Below, piece by piece: positions 14,885 through 23,129 of a stretch of 36,892 nt of DNA (position 1 is its first letter; the number at the start of each line of letters is the position of its first letter). Below the pieces are notes generated by a model, which saw only the letters and a program-made list of their open reading frames with translations, had not been told where the DNA came from and did no database searches. Made by a program: the position numbers and the translations under genes. This DNA comes from Desulfuromonadales bacterium (GTDB lineage: Bacteria > Desulfobacterota > Desulfuromonadia > Desulfuromonadales > JAGXHI01): contig JAGXHI010000054.1 in assembly GCA_024636295.1 (NCBI GenBank), positions 1 through 36,892 on the forward strand, written 5' to 3'.

Positions 14885-16885
14885 ATGCGGATTCCATCAA
14901 ACGCCAACGAAACCATACAAAAGAAACATGGTTATGGTTCCAGGGACCAGATAAGCACAAAAGAGATCCGGCCGAAGAGCCTTATAGTGGATTTCTTCCG
15001 GACGGCACCCTTCGGTGTGAGCGTTGTAGATTGCGAGCTGCGATATCTTTATATCAACGAGTTCATATCGCGCCTTTACGGCAAATCGATCGAGCAGCAC
15101 CTCGGCAGAACAACCCGGGAAGTTCGTCCGGATATTTCACCAGAGGAGGAGAATGCTTACAGGAAGGTCCTCGAGAGTGGTGAACCGGTTCTTGGCACCG
15201 AAATTCAGAATCGCCCCGCGGACCATTCCAAGGCAGCCCTTGTCTGGAATCTGAATTGCTATCCGCTCAAGTCCTCCGAGGGAACTCTGCTGGGAATCGT
15301 TGCGAGCATCCGGGATAGCATGGATAGCAAGATAAAAGAGCGAGAACTCAATGAGCGCCTGCAGTTCGAAATACTGCTCTCTCATATTTCCGCCATTTTT
15401 GTCAATTTGCCCGCCAGGGAAATCGACTCGAAGATCTGCGACGGGCTGAAGAGCATTGCGGACTTTCTGGGTTTCGACCGAAGTATTATCGCGGAGTTTT
15501 CCGAAGACAATAACAAGCTTATCCGGACACATCATTATACCCTTCCCGGCATACCCAAACCTCCCGATGAGTCTTTGACCGAGATGCTGCCGATGTGGGT
15601 CAAATCGATCCGCCGCGGAGTATCGTTCTTCTCCAACCCTGACGAGTTGCCGGATCCGTCCTGGCGTGAAAAAAATTTCTGCGAGAAGCTCGGGTACAAG
15701 TCAATCGTGAGCATACCGCTCCAGGTCGGAGGCAAGATCCTCGGAGCGGTGGTTTTCACCTCTTCGCGAATTGAACGCAACTGGCCCGAGGATATCATCC
15801 GGCGCCTCAGACTCGTCGGAGAGATTTTCGCCAGCGCCCTCGAGCGCAAGCGAACGGAACAGAAACTGGAGAAGGCCCTCCGGGAAATGACTGCGCTGAA
15901 AGATTGCCTTGAAGCGGAAAATCTCTATCTTCGGGACGAAATCGAAGTCCTGCACAGTCATGAGGAGATCATCGGCCAATCGAAAGCGATCTGCAGGACC
16001 CTGGACCAGATCGAGCAGGTCGCCGGCACGAGCGCAACGGTTCTTCTGACGGGCGAGACGGGAACCGGAAAGGAGCTGCTGGCCCGCGCCATTCACAAAC
16101 TGAGTTCCCGGAAATCAAAAACGATGGTCAAGGTGAACTGCGCCGCGCTGCCCGCCTCGCTGATCGAAGGTGAACTCTTCGGGCGCGAGAAGGGCGCTTA
16201 CACCGGCGCCCTGACCAAGCAGATCGGCCGTTTCGAGGCCGCACATGGCGGGACGATCTTTCTCGATGAAATCAGCGAACTGCCGCTTGAGCTCCAGGCC
16301 AAACTGCTCAGGGTTCTTCAGGAGGGTCAGTTCGAGCGCCTCGGCAGTTCGCAGACACTCCATGTGGATGTCCGAGTGATCGCCGCGAGCAATCGGGACC
16401 TGGCCCAGGCGGTCACTGAGGATAAATTCCGCGAAGATCTCTTTTACCGCCTGAACGTCTTCCCCGTCTCCGTCCCCCCGCTGCGCCAGCGCCGGGAAGA
16501 CATCCCTCTCATGGTGTGGGCCTTCGTCAAGGAATTTGCCGAGGCAATGGGAAAGACGATTGAAAAGATCCCAAAGGCCGACATGGAGGCCTGCAATCGC
16601 TACGCATGGCCGGGAAATGTGCGGGAGTTGCGCAACGTCATCGAACGGGCGATGATCCTGTGCAAGAGCACGACCCTGCACCTTGAGCTGCCGGGAAGCG
16701 CCCCCGGTTCATCGGCCTCCGAAGATACCACTCTCAAAGAGGTGCTGCGACAACACATTCTTTCCACCCTGGAAAACACCGGAGGACGTATCCGGGGAGA
16801 CGGCGGCGCCGCGGAAATCCTGGGTCTAAAGCCCACCACCCTCGATTCAAAACTGCAGAAACTCGGGATCAGGCGGGAAATCTGA
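14885..16885 (+). CDS. sigma-54 dependent activator, PAS-GAF-AAA+-Fis (activator 2)
   Basis: Second enhancer-binding protein, 666 residues, with the same order as activator 1: PAS (about 35-145, DFFRTAPFGVSVVDCELRYL), GAF (about 165-330), coiled coil, AAA+ and Fis helix-turn-helix. Walker A GETGTGKE is at 390-397, the GAYTGA loop at 437-442, and Walker B reads GTIFLDEISELP. The central domain is almost identical to that of activator 1 even in nucleotides (50 identical bases around 8581 and 16021), whereas the sensory half differs, so the two probably recognise different ligands. Start ATG 14885 with GGGAAGG upstream. Divergent from the HMG-CoA-synthase-like operon, its probable target. Confidence 0.95.
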   Translation: MRIPSNANETIQKKHGYGSRDQISTKEIRPKSLIVDFFRTAPFGVSVVDCELRYLYINEFISRLYGKSIEQHLGRTTREVRPDISPEEENAYRKVLESGEPVLGTEIQNRPADHSKAALVWNLNCYPLKSSEGTLLGIVASIRDSMDSKIKERELNERLQFEILLSHISAIFVNLPAREIDSKICDGLKSIADFLGFDRSIIAEFSEDNNKLIRTHHYTLPGIPKPPDESLTEMLPMWVKSIRRGVSFFSNPDELPDPSWREKNFCEKLGYKSIVSIPLQVGGKILGAVVFTSSRIERNWPEDIIRRLRLVGEIFASALERKRTEQKLEKALREMTALKDCLEAENLYLRDEIEVLHSHEEIIGQSKAICRTLDQIEQVAGTSATVLLTGETGTGKELLARAIHKLSSRKSKTMVKVNCAALPASLIEGELFGREKGAYTGALTKQIGRFEAAHGGTIFLDEISELPLELQAKLLRVLQEGQFERLGSSQTLHVDVRVIAASNRDLAQAVTEDKFREDLFYRLNVFPVSVPPLRQRREDIPLMVWAFVKEFAEAMGKTIEKIPKADMEACNRYAWPGNVRELRNVIERAMILCKSTTLHLELPGSAPGSSASEDTTLKEVLRQHILSTLENTGGRIRGDGGAAEILGLKPTTLDSKLQKLGIRREI

Positions 16886-16937
16886 ATGACGGATCGACTT
16901 CCAACTGAAAATCCTCCGAATTACCAATAAATTTGTC

Positions 16938-17738
16938 TCACTCTCCCTTGAAAGAACCTGTTCGCTTCTCAGAAATCGCAGCCATTGCCTCACGATGGTC
17001 CTGTGTTCTATGGGAAATGGCCTGCATGCCGGCCGCCATCTGCAGGTGGGTTTCCAGATCCGTTCGCTGCCCTTCTCGGATCAGCTGCTTGGCCATGCGT
17101 ACCGAGAGGGGAGGATTGACGGCAATCCGCCTGGCCAGACCCAATGCTTCATCCATAAGTTGATCATCGGGCACGATTCTGGAAATCAATCCGCAATCCA
17201 GGGCTTCACTGGCGCTCAGAGGATCACCGGTCAAAGCCATTTCGAAAGTTTTCGACAGCCCGACAGCCTTGGGAAGAAACCATGATCCGCCATCTCCCGG
17301 GATGATTCCCAGCTTTACGAAACTCTCTGCGAATATGGCGCTTTCTGCCGCGATACGGATGTCACACATGCAGGCCAGATCCAACCCGGCGCCGATGGCG
17401 GGCCCGTTCACCGCCGCGATGAGGGGAACGTCCAGCTTGTACAATGCCAGAGGGATCCTCTGAATGCCTTGTCTGTACCAGTCCACCAGATCCGCGGGAG
17501 TTTTATCCGACTCGGTCATCTCACTGCGGATTTTCTTGACATTTCCTCCCGAGGAAAATGCACTGCCGTTGCCGGTGAGAATGACCACCCGCACGGCCCG
17601 GTCGTTTTGAGCCTCCTCTGATACTTTTACGATGGCATCCACTATGTCGGGATCTGAAATCGGATTTCGAATTTCCGGGCGGTTCAGTCTCCAGATAACA
17701 ACTCCTTCATGGCGCTCAACGACCACCGAATCTTCCAT
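16938..17738 (-). CDS. enoyl-CoA hydratase/isomerase (crotonase family)
   Basis: 266 residues. Crotonase signatures: AFSSGGNVKKI (60-70), AIGAGLDLACMCDIRIA (114-130) and VKLGIIPGDGGSWFLPKAVG. At the two classical catalytic positions it has Asp120 (GAGLD) and Phe140 (ESFVKLG), with Asp149 in PGDGG, closer to PaaG-like members than to classical hydratases. It may hydrate or isomerise a branched or bulky enoyl-CoA; the exact reaction is uncertain. ATG at 17738 with AAAGGAC upstream. Last gene of the operon that starts at 22914, 69 bp after the dehydrogenase gene at 17808. Confidence 0.88.
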   Translation of the reverse strand: MEDSVVVERHEGVVIWRLNRPEIRNPISDPDIVDAIVKVSEEAQNDRAVRVVILTGNGSAFSSGGNVKKIRSEMTESDKTPADLVDWYRQGIQRIPLALYKLDVPLIAAVNGPAIGAGLDLACMCDIRIAAESAIFAESFVKLGIIPGDGGSWFLPKAVGLSKTFEMALTGDPLSASEALDCGLISRIVPDDQLMDEALGLARRIAVNPPLSVRMAKQLIREGQRTDLETHLQMAAGMQAISHRTQDHREAMAAISEKRTGSFKGE

Positions 17739-17807
17739 TGCGTTGTCCTTTCGGTTATTGAAATCGAAATTCTAAAAAAAGCTGCGAAGGTCCTTTTCCC
17801 AAGGCTG

Positions 17808-18851
17808 TCAACCCGTTTGTGCGGTCAGAAAGGTCCACAACCGATCTTCTCCCAGCGCAAGGCAGAATTCTCCAAGACGACGGGACCAGTGATCTTCATT
17901 TCCGTATTCCTCCCGCCAGGACCATAGCCGTCGCGTATCCAGCTGCAGGGCGAATTCTTTGGTAAAGCCGATGGCGCCGTGGACCGCGTGTGCTGTTCCG
18001 GCAACAATTCCTACGGCTTCTCCCGAGAGAATTTTTGCCGCGGCAATGCATTCCCACTCCTGCGGGGTCCCGAGGTGGGCTATGGCCGTATCCGCCGCGC
18101 ACCTGGCGGCATAGAGCTGTTCGGCCTGCACCGCGATCTGATGCTGGATGGCCTGGAATTTGCCGATCGGGCGGCCGAACTGTCGGCGTTCATTGGCGTA
18201 GGCAATCGTGCGCTCCAGAGCTTTTTGCGCTGCGCCGGCTATCTGCGCCGCACGGCCCAGAGCGAACCATGATCGGACCTGCTCTGTGGAAGTGGCGTGA
18301 ATCAGTTTTTCTTCAGCCGGTTTTCTGGAGCTCACCAGGACATCGTCCCTCGGCTCTCCAGCCAGATTCCTATGCTCCTGGACCTGATAACTGTCGCGGT
18401 CAACCCACGCGACCCCTGTGGAACCATTGCGGCCCGGCAGAACAACCACCACGCCCCGCGCATGCCGGGCCCAGGGGACTCGGGGCAGCAGCAGGCGGCC
18501 ATTGTTTTCGCCTGGGGGCGACTGGTCGGCAAGGGCCACGGTCAGCAGCCCTTCGGGTATCGGAAGTCCACTGGCGCTCAGCAGATAAGTGCCGAGAATC
18601 GCCTCGACCACCGGAAGAGGCGCGGCATGATAGCCGGCGATGCGCATGAGCGTATATCCCCCTGAAAGTCCGGTTCCTGCCCCCCCATCCTCCTCGGAAA
18701 GAGCGATCCGCGTCCATCCGCCGCCATCGAAGGTGCTCCATAGCGGTTCCGGAAATCCGCCGGATTCCATCGTTTCGATGGACTCGGGCGTTACCTCCTC
18801 TGCAAAGAGATCATTGACGGATTCCTCGATGATGCTCGTCATTTCGTTCAT
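17808..18851 (-). CDS. acyl-CoA dehydrogenase subunit, second type
   Basis: 347 residues, shorter than usual and divergent. It has the C-terminal flavin-domain pattern (YANERRQFGRPIGKFQAIQH; GTAHAVHGAIGFTKEFALQL) but no EGT catalytic motif at the C terminus, where LDTRRLWSWREEYG stands. The middle domain is reduced. This resembles the FadE28-like partner in heteromeric alpha2beta2 dehydrogenases of actinobacterial steroid side-chain catabolism, where neither subunit works alone (established for that family; application here is inference). The start overlaps the upstream dehydrogenase stop by 4 bp (ATGA), so translation is coupled and a 1:1 complex is likely. Confidence 0.87.
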   Translation of the reverse strand: MNEMTSIIEESVNDLFAEEVTPESIETMESGGFPEPLWSTFDGGGWTRIALSEEDGGAGTGLSGGYTLMRIAGYHAAPLPVVEAILGTYLLSASGLPIPEGLLTVALADQSPPGENNGRLLLPRVPWARHARGVVVVLPGRNGSTGVAWVDRDSYQVQEHRNLAGEPRDDVLVSSRKPAEEKLIHATSTEQVRSWFALGRAAQIAGAAQKALERTIAYANERRQFGRPIGKFQAIQHQIAVQAEQLYAARCAADTAIAHLGTPQEWECIAAAKILSGEAVGIVAGTAHAVHGAIGFTKEFALQLDTRRLWSWREEYGNEDHWSRRLGEFCLALGEDRLWTFLTAQTG

Positions 18852-19996
18852 CGCAGTCCCAGTCCTTTGGCCAGAATGCCCCGCAGTATCTCCCGGGTGC
18901 CTCCACGCAGTGAGAATGACGGTGCAGTCAGAATGGATTTGCCGAGCAGGCTACTCATGCGCTCGCCGGCATCCACGCCCGGCTCGATGGCGAGCGGGCC
19001 GCGCAGCGCCTCCGCCAGATTCTGCTCGAAGGTGGTGCCAAGCTCCTTTACAATGGATGCCTCGTTGACCGGCAGTTCCCCCGCCTGAAGCTGCCCGGCG
19101 ACGGAAAGAGACATCTGGCGCAGGTTCATGAGCTGGGCGGCCAGCCGTCCGATCGTCCGCGCCCCGATCTCCCCCTTGCCGGAGGTCCGCAGGAAATCCA
19201 GCCCTTCCGAAAAGAGGCGGAAGTTGCTGAGGAACCTCTCCGGGCCGCTGCGCTCGAATGCCAGCTCCGCCATGACCTGACGCCATCCGTTGCCTTCTTC
19301 CCCAAGAAGCCTGTTTTCCGGGACGAAGACCTGCTCCAGAAAAATCTCGCAAAAGTGGTCTTCCCCCGCCAGATTGCGGATCGGCCGGCGAGTGACGCCT
19401 TCACTTTCAAGGTCGAGAATAAACTGGCTCATCCCCTTGTGCCGGTCTGCGGCTTCGCTGCCGGGAGGAGCGGTCCGGCAAAGCAGAAGGACATACCGGC
19501 AGGTCATTGCAAAACTGGTCCAGGTTTTTCCACCGGTAATCCGCCACCCACCTTCCACCCGCTCCGCCCTGGTCCGGATTGCGGCCAGGTCGGAGCCGCT
19601 GTCCGGCTCGCTCATGCCGATCGCGAAATAGCACTCCCCGCGGACGATCTGGGGCAGGAAAAATTCTTTCTGCTCCTCTGTGCCGAAGCTCAGCAGCAGC
19701 GGCCCGGTCTGGCGATCCGCAACCCAGTGCGCACCGACAGGAGCCCCGGCCGCCAGAAGTTCCTCGACCACGACATAACGTTCCAGATAGGTGCGGCCGC
19801 CTCCGCCGTATTGTTTCGGCAGGGTCATCCCGATCCATCCCTTTTCCCCTAGAAGACGACTGAATGCGGGTTCGCAGATGGACCAGCAATCGATATAGCC
19901 GCCTTTCAGAAAGTCCCTTTGATCGGAAAGGAACGCCCTGACTTCTTTACGAAGCAGGTCCGTTTCCCGGTCGAGAGTCAAAGGTTCAAAATTCAT
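18848..19996 (-). CDS. acyl-CoA dehydrogenase subunit, first type
   Basis: 382 residues. Signatures: GMSEPDSGSDLAAIRTRAER, GGKTWTSFAMTCRYVLLLCR and the C-terminal SFSLRGGTREILRGILAKGL. The usual C-terminal catalytic Glu is Gly366 (RGGT). A Glu in the helix segment AELAFERSGPER may act as base, as in isovaleryl-type enzymes (inference). This is the pattern of FadE29-like subunits. I start at 19996, not 20011, because AAGGAG lies inside the first two codons of the longer frame, correctly spaced for the second ATG. It is translationally coupled to the following dehydrogenase gene. The gap to the upstream thiolase-fold gene is 240 bp with no recognised feature. Confidence 0.9.
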   Translation of the reverse strand: MNFEPLTLDRETDLLRKEVRAFLSDQRDFLKGGYIDCWSICEPAFSRLLGEKGWIGMTLPKQYGGGGRTYLERYVVVEELLAAGAPVGAHWVADRQTGPLLLSFGTEEQKEFFLPQIVRGECYFAIGMSEPDSGSDLAAIRTRAERVEGGWRITGGKTWTSFAMTCRYVLLLCRTAPPGSEAADRHKGMSQFILDLESEGVTRRPIRNLAGEDHFCEIFLEQVFVPENRLLGEEGNGWRQVMAELAFERSGPERFLSNFRLFSEGLDFLRTSGKGEIGARTIGRLAAQLMNLRQMSLSVAGQLQAGELPVNEASIVKELGTTFEQNLAEALRGPLAIEPGVDAGERMSSLLGKSILTAPSFSLRGGTREILRGILAKGLGLR

Positions 19997-20236
19997 CCAT
20001 ATCTCCTTCATTCTGCAAAATCATCTTGTTACCTGGAAACCGTCCAAATGCTGAGAAAAACCTTTTGTCTTTGGTTTTAAACCCAATTGTTCTGATTTTC
20101 TCATTCCTTTCTCAGTGGCCTCTAGAGAGCGCAGCGAACGGGTGGTGAAACCGCTCTCGACCATAAGTGGAAATGGACTTGATCTTGTTTTTCACTGGAG
20201 CCAGATGGATAACTCCCTCCTGAGATAATCAAATTC
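19997..20236. other. intergenic gap inside the operon
   Basis: I see no gene, clear promoter or terminator here. An overlapping frame reads through it out of the upstream gene's phase, but it shows no protein-like features. Confidence 0.5.
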
Positions 20237-21409
20237 CTATAATCCCCCAAGAATAACTGTGCAGTTTGCAGACAAAATCCCTCCTTCCGCATGCACCAGA
20301 CCATAATGGGGATCGGGTACCTGGCGTGGGCCTGACTCCCCTCGCAATTGTCGCACAGCTTCGGTGAGGTGGAAAACGCCCGCCGGTGCACCGAGATGGC
20401 AATGCGACAAGAGCCCCCCATGGGTACAGACGGGCAGGGATCCCTTCAGTGAGATGTTCCCATTCTCCACGAATGATCCGCCCTCACCCCGGGCACAGAA
20501 TCCCAGTTCCTCAAGCTGCATGATTACCGCGATGGTATAGCAATCGTACAATTCGGCGAAATCGATATCGGCAGGAACGATCCCTGCTTTTTCGAAAGCC
20601 CTTTTTCCGGATGCCTTACAACCGGAGGTCGTCAAGTCAGGATTTTCAATGACATGATCGTGAGTAAACCCCATGCCGTATCCGGCAACTTTAACGGGTT
20701 TGAGCCCATTGGCTTTTGCTTTTGCCAGAGAGGTGACGACCAGGGCGCCTCCGCCGTCACTGATCGGACTGCAGTCCAGCAGGTGAAGCGGTTCGCAGAT
20801 CATTTTTGAGTTCAGTACATCTTCAACAGTGATCGGTTGCCTGAAAACGGCCCTTGGATTGAGGCCGGCATGATTTCTGATTGTGACCGCAACTTCAGCC
20901 ATCTGGGCGCTGGTGACCCCATATTCGAACATATACCTGTGGGCGATCATGGCATAGGCGCCGGGATTGGGCAAACCGAAAGGCACCTCGAACTGGGGAT
21001 GGCGAAAAGATGCGTACTGCTCCACAGCATCCTTTCCTCGAAGTCCTGAACGCTGATTATCCGCACCTGCTACAACTACGGTCGAACAGATTCCCTGCTC
21101 GATCGCCATACAGGCATGCATCAGGCCCATGGCCGTCGATGCCCCGCCCATATGAATCGAAGTGTTGTAACTCAATTGCTGGGCAATCCCCAGATATTCA
21201 GCCACTGTCAGACTGTGGCGGGAAAAATTATCCACAAACGATCCCGCCGTAATCAGCCCATCAACATCCTGCCAGTCAATAGATGCATCGTCCAACGCCT
21301 CCCGGACCGCGAGTGCGTGCAGACCCAGTGAAGTGGACTGCTCCAGTTTTCCGACCGGAGTTTCACCTATGCCAACGACCGCACAACCCTCCATGGAATT
21401 CATAATCAT
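20237..21409 (-). CDS. thiolase-fold protein lacking the catalytic Cys, possible retro-aldolase
   Basis: 390 residues with the thiolase/SCP-x fold (GIGETPVGK; VAGADNQRSG; DCSPISDGGGALVVTS; CTHGGLLSHCHLGAPAG). The nucleophile position is Gly88 (HMGGAST) and the first catalytic His is Tyr288 (ELYDCYT), in contrast with Cys88 and His294 in the thiolase at 11696. Loss of Cys plus a Tyr-Asp motif plus a DUF35 partner is the pattern of Ltp2-type aldolases, which cleave 3-hydroxy-acyl-CoA of branched side chains. A BbsAB-like thiolase is the alternative, but the missing Cys argues against it. The start overlaps the DUF35 stop (ATGA at 21406-21409); ATG at 21403 is also possible, with GGAGGAGGG just upstream. 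Confidence 0.87.
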   Translation of the reverse strand: MIMNSMEGCAVVGIGETPVGKLEQSTSLGLHALAVREALDDASIDWQDVDGLITAGSFVDNFSRHSLTVAEYLGIAQQLSYNTSIHMGGASTAMGLMHACMAIEQGICSTVVVAGADNQRSGLRGKDAVEQYASFRHPQFEVPFGLPNPGAYAMIAHRYMFEYGVTSAQMAEVAVTIRNHAGLNPRAVFRQPITVEDVLNSKMICEPLHLLDCSPISDGGGALVVTSLAKAKANGLKPVKVAGYGMGFTHDHVIENPDLTTSGCKASGKRAFEKAGIVPADIDFAELYDCYTIAVIMQLEELGFCARGEGGSFVENGNISLKGSLPVCTHGGLLSHCHLGAPAGVFHLTEAVRQLRGESGPRQVPDPHYGLVHAEGGILSANCTVILGGL

Positions 21410-21819
21410 CCCTCCTCCCCCTTCTCCGAAACAGGAGTGAAGGCAGGCAATTTAAACCCCTCCTCCGTCGTTAAAAACACGCTTGAGAGTTTCATCCCAA
21501 TTCCGATCTGGGAATAATTAACGATATTCGCCAGCAAGCGTGGCCCTTCCTCAAGATCGACCAAAGCCACCGCGTATGGGACCTGGGAATCAAATGTCTT
21601 GCCGGGGGCGCGGTGGACGATCGTATAGGAATACAGGGTGCCTCTGCCGGACATCTCGACGTACTCCAGATGGTCCGAATGGCACTTCTTACAGAGGGCT
21701 CTCGGGTAGAAATTAAGAGTACCGCAGGAACCGCACTTTTGAATCAGCAGCTTTTCCTGTTGGCATCCATCCCAGAATTCTTTGGTTACCGGATCAATCG
21801 GTGGTAACGGTCTGATCAT
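21406..21819 (-). CDS. DUF35 zinc-ribbon/OB-fold protein, partner of the thiolase-fold protein
   Basis: 137 residues. N-terminal helix (FWDGCQQEKLLIQKC), rubredoxin-like zinc ribbon with Cys29, 32, 43 and 46, then an OB-fold (GRGTLYSYTIVHRAPG, PYAVALVDLEEGPRLLANI). DUF35 proteins bind CoA esters and form stable complexes with thiolase-fold enzymes (known for Ltp2, BbsAB and archaeal HMG-CoA synthase). The frame is open to 22002, but I start at 21819 because a near-perfect AAGGAGGT precedes it and the upstream part is repeat DNA. Overlap with the next gene indicates coupled translation. Confidence 0.92.
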   Translation of the reverse strand: MIRPLPPIDPVTKEFWDGCQQEKLLIQKCGSCGTLNFYPRALCKKCHSDHLEYVEMSGRGTLYSYTIVHRAPGKTFDSQVPYAVALVDLEEGPRLLANIVNYSQIGIGMKLSSVFLTTEEGFKLPAFTPVSEKGEEG

Positions 21820-21844
21820 CAGGGGACCTCCTTGAGAGATATAT

Positions 21845-21967
21845 CCCGTTCGGAAACGAGCAGAATTTCCCCGGCAAACCAGGGGCGAAGAGGGACATGG
21901 CGTCTCGCACAACCAGGCCCGCGCGTTGACGCTGGATTTGCGGAAAAGGGCCGTTTTCGGAGCAGAA
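21845..21967 (+). repeat. decayed fourth copy of the MITE-like element
   Basis: Begins CCCGTTCGGAAAC, like the intact elements, and its right half (CGCACAA, GCGTTGACGCTG, TTGCGGAAAAGGGCCGTTTTCGGA) matches their right half; the middle is shortened and diverged. It abuts the next copy across ACTAAC. Confidence 0.65.
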
Positions 21968-21973
21968 ACTAAC

Positions 21974-22148
21974 AAGGCCCGTCCGAAAACCCCGGGAAGC
22001 ACAAATGCAGTTTTCGATCTGGAAACGAGTCATTTTTCGCAAGATCAAGGAAATCAAGGATTTGAGCGGAGGCGTAGTACTTTACGCCGCACAAACCAAT
22101 CCGCGGATTGACGCTGAGATTGCGGAAAAGGGCCGTTTCCAGACGAAA
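21974..22148 (+). mobile_element. MITE-like element, copy 1
   Basis: 175 bp. Ends CCCGTCCGAAAAC and GTTTCCAGACG are imperfect inverted repeats of each other. Flanked by ACTAAC on both sides (21968-21973 and 22149-22154), a probable target duplication. The inside holds two palindromes, GGCGTAGTACTTTACGCC and AATCCGCGGATT. It lies between DUF35 and DUF169 genes, and the DUF169 stop codon falls in the right-hand duplication. About 95% identical to copy 2 by eye. No transposase inside, so it must be moved in trans. Confidence 0.8.
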
Positions 22149-22149
22149 A

Positions 22150-22914
22150 CTAACTATGGGTTTTCGGATACGAGACGGCCAGAATCGGTTTCGGGCTCAG
22201 CCTCGGGCCGATATTCCCGATCGGAAATCGCAGCCCTGCCTGATGAAGCTTCTTCAGCCCGGATAGCGCTCTTTCCAGTTCGGCCGCGGGCAGTGCGATC
22301 GCTATCTCGTCGTCCGCGACGCTTCCCATCGAGCGTTCACCATAACAGGGAATGCTCAGGGCGGGTTTGCCGCTGACGTAACAGCGTCCCAGAGAGTCGG
22401 AACACGCTCCTTCCCCGATGAACGAGAACCAGAATTTTTCATATTTCTCCTTCTGCAGGCCGCACATGAGCATCATGATCTGCGCCGGAGTGCCGTAAAT
22501 CAGCAGAACCTCCGGAGTGAATTTCATCTTTATCAAAGGCGCAAGGACGATCGCTTCGCCCGGCGGAATTCGCGGATACTCTTCCTGCTGGAGCAAGGCC
22601 TCCTCCTTGGTTCCAAACCAGGAGGTGGACAGTCGCTCGGCCTCGCCATCCTTGCTCTCCTCGGTTGGAGGCCTGAGTCCGCAGAGGCGTGTGCAGCGGT
22701 CATTGATATCGTCTTCTGTGGTGATTCCCACCGTGAACTCATTGACCCGAACGAGAAAGGGAATCTGGCAGAAGGTGAAAAAGTGCTCCATGCGTCTCAC
22801 ACCTTTAATCGTGTCAAGCTCCTCCGCCTTTTCAAGTCTCCTGTAGGCAATGATTCGGGTCCGCAACCGCAGCATTTCCTCTAATTTGGCGCCGAGCTCT
22901 GCCGATTTTTCCAT
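22150..22914 (-). CDS. DUF169 family protein
   Basis: 254 residues, cytoplasmic, no membrane segment. Recognised as DUF169 from FTPEVLLIYGTPAQIMMLM, the following GEGACSDSLGRCYVSGKPAL, and IPCYGERSMGSVADDEIAIA. Function unknown; conserved Cys residues (GACSD, GRCY, IPCYG) could bind a metal or react with a thioester (inference). First gene of the operon running to 16938. ATG at 22914 preceded by AAAAGGAG; the frame continues upstream to 23016 without family-like sequence. The stop TAG lies inside a target duplication of the MITE-like element, so the last few residues may have been altered by the insertion. Confidence 0.88.
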   Translation of the reverse strand: MEKSAELGAKLEEMLRLRTRIIAYRRLEKAEELDTIKGVRRMEHFFTFCQIPFLVRVNEFTVGITTEDDINDRCTRLCGLRPPTEESKDGEAERLSTSWFGTKEEALLQQEEYPRIPPGEAIVLAPLIKMKFTPEVLLIYGTPAQIMMLMCGLQKEKYEKFWFSFIGEGACSDSLGRCYVSGKPALSIPCYGERSMGSVADDEIAIALPAAELERALSGLKKLHQAGLRFPIGNIGPRLSPKPILAVSYPKTHS

Positions 22915-22999
22915 GTTTGCGTCTCCTTTTCTTGAATCCTGACTTCCCGGTGTGATGCTCACATTGGGGGGGAAGCAAGGGGGAAGTGTTTTGGGGAAA

Positions 23000-23028
23000 T
23001 TTATACCAAGGTTCATTCAGTGAAACAA
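23000..23028 (-). promoter_or_regulatory. candidate sigma-70 promoter of the DUF169 operon
   Basis: Minus-strand TTGTTT, a 17-bp spacer, then TATAAA, placing the start near 22992. The palindromic operator at 23010-23034 overlaps it, which would permit repression. Confidence 0.5.
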
Positions 23029-23034
23029 TGTTTC
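23010..23034. promoter_or_regulatory. candidate IclR operator in the DUF169/CaiB divergent region
   Basis: GGTTCATT, two bases, GTGAAACA, then a TTTCA half. TGAAACA-A-TGTTTCA is a perfect 15-bp palindrome. The same arrangement occurs upstream of iclR (31593-31618), with 20-odd of 26 positions matching, and both are followed by ATTGCAAA. This strongly suggests a binding site of the IclR protein encoded at 30804-31568. Confidence 0.6.
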
Positions 23035-23129
23035 AAAAAATTATTGCAAAAAATTTAGTTTCCTGCAATGCTTTTCATGAGCAGATAAAAAAGACAGGGA
23101 ACCGAACCAGGCCGAGAGGATTTTCCCAC

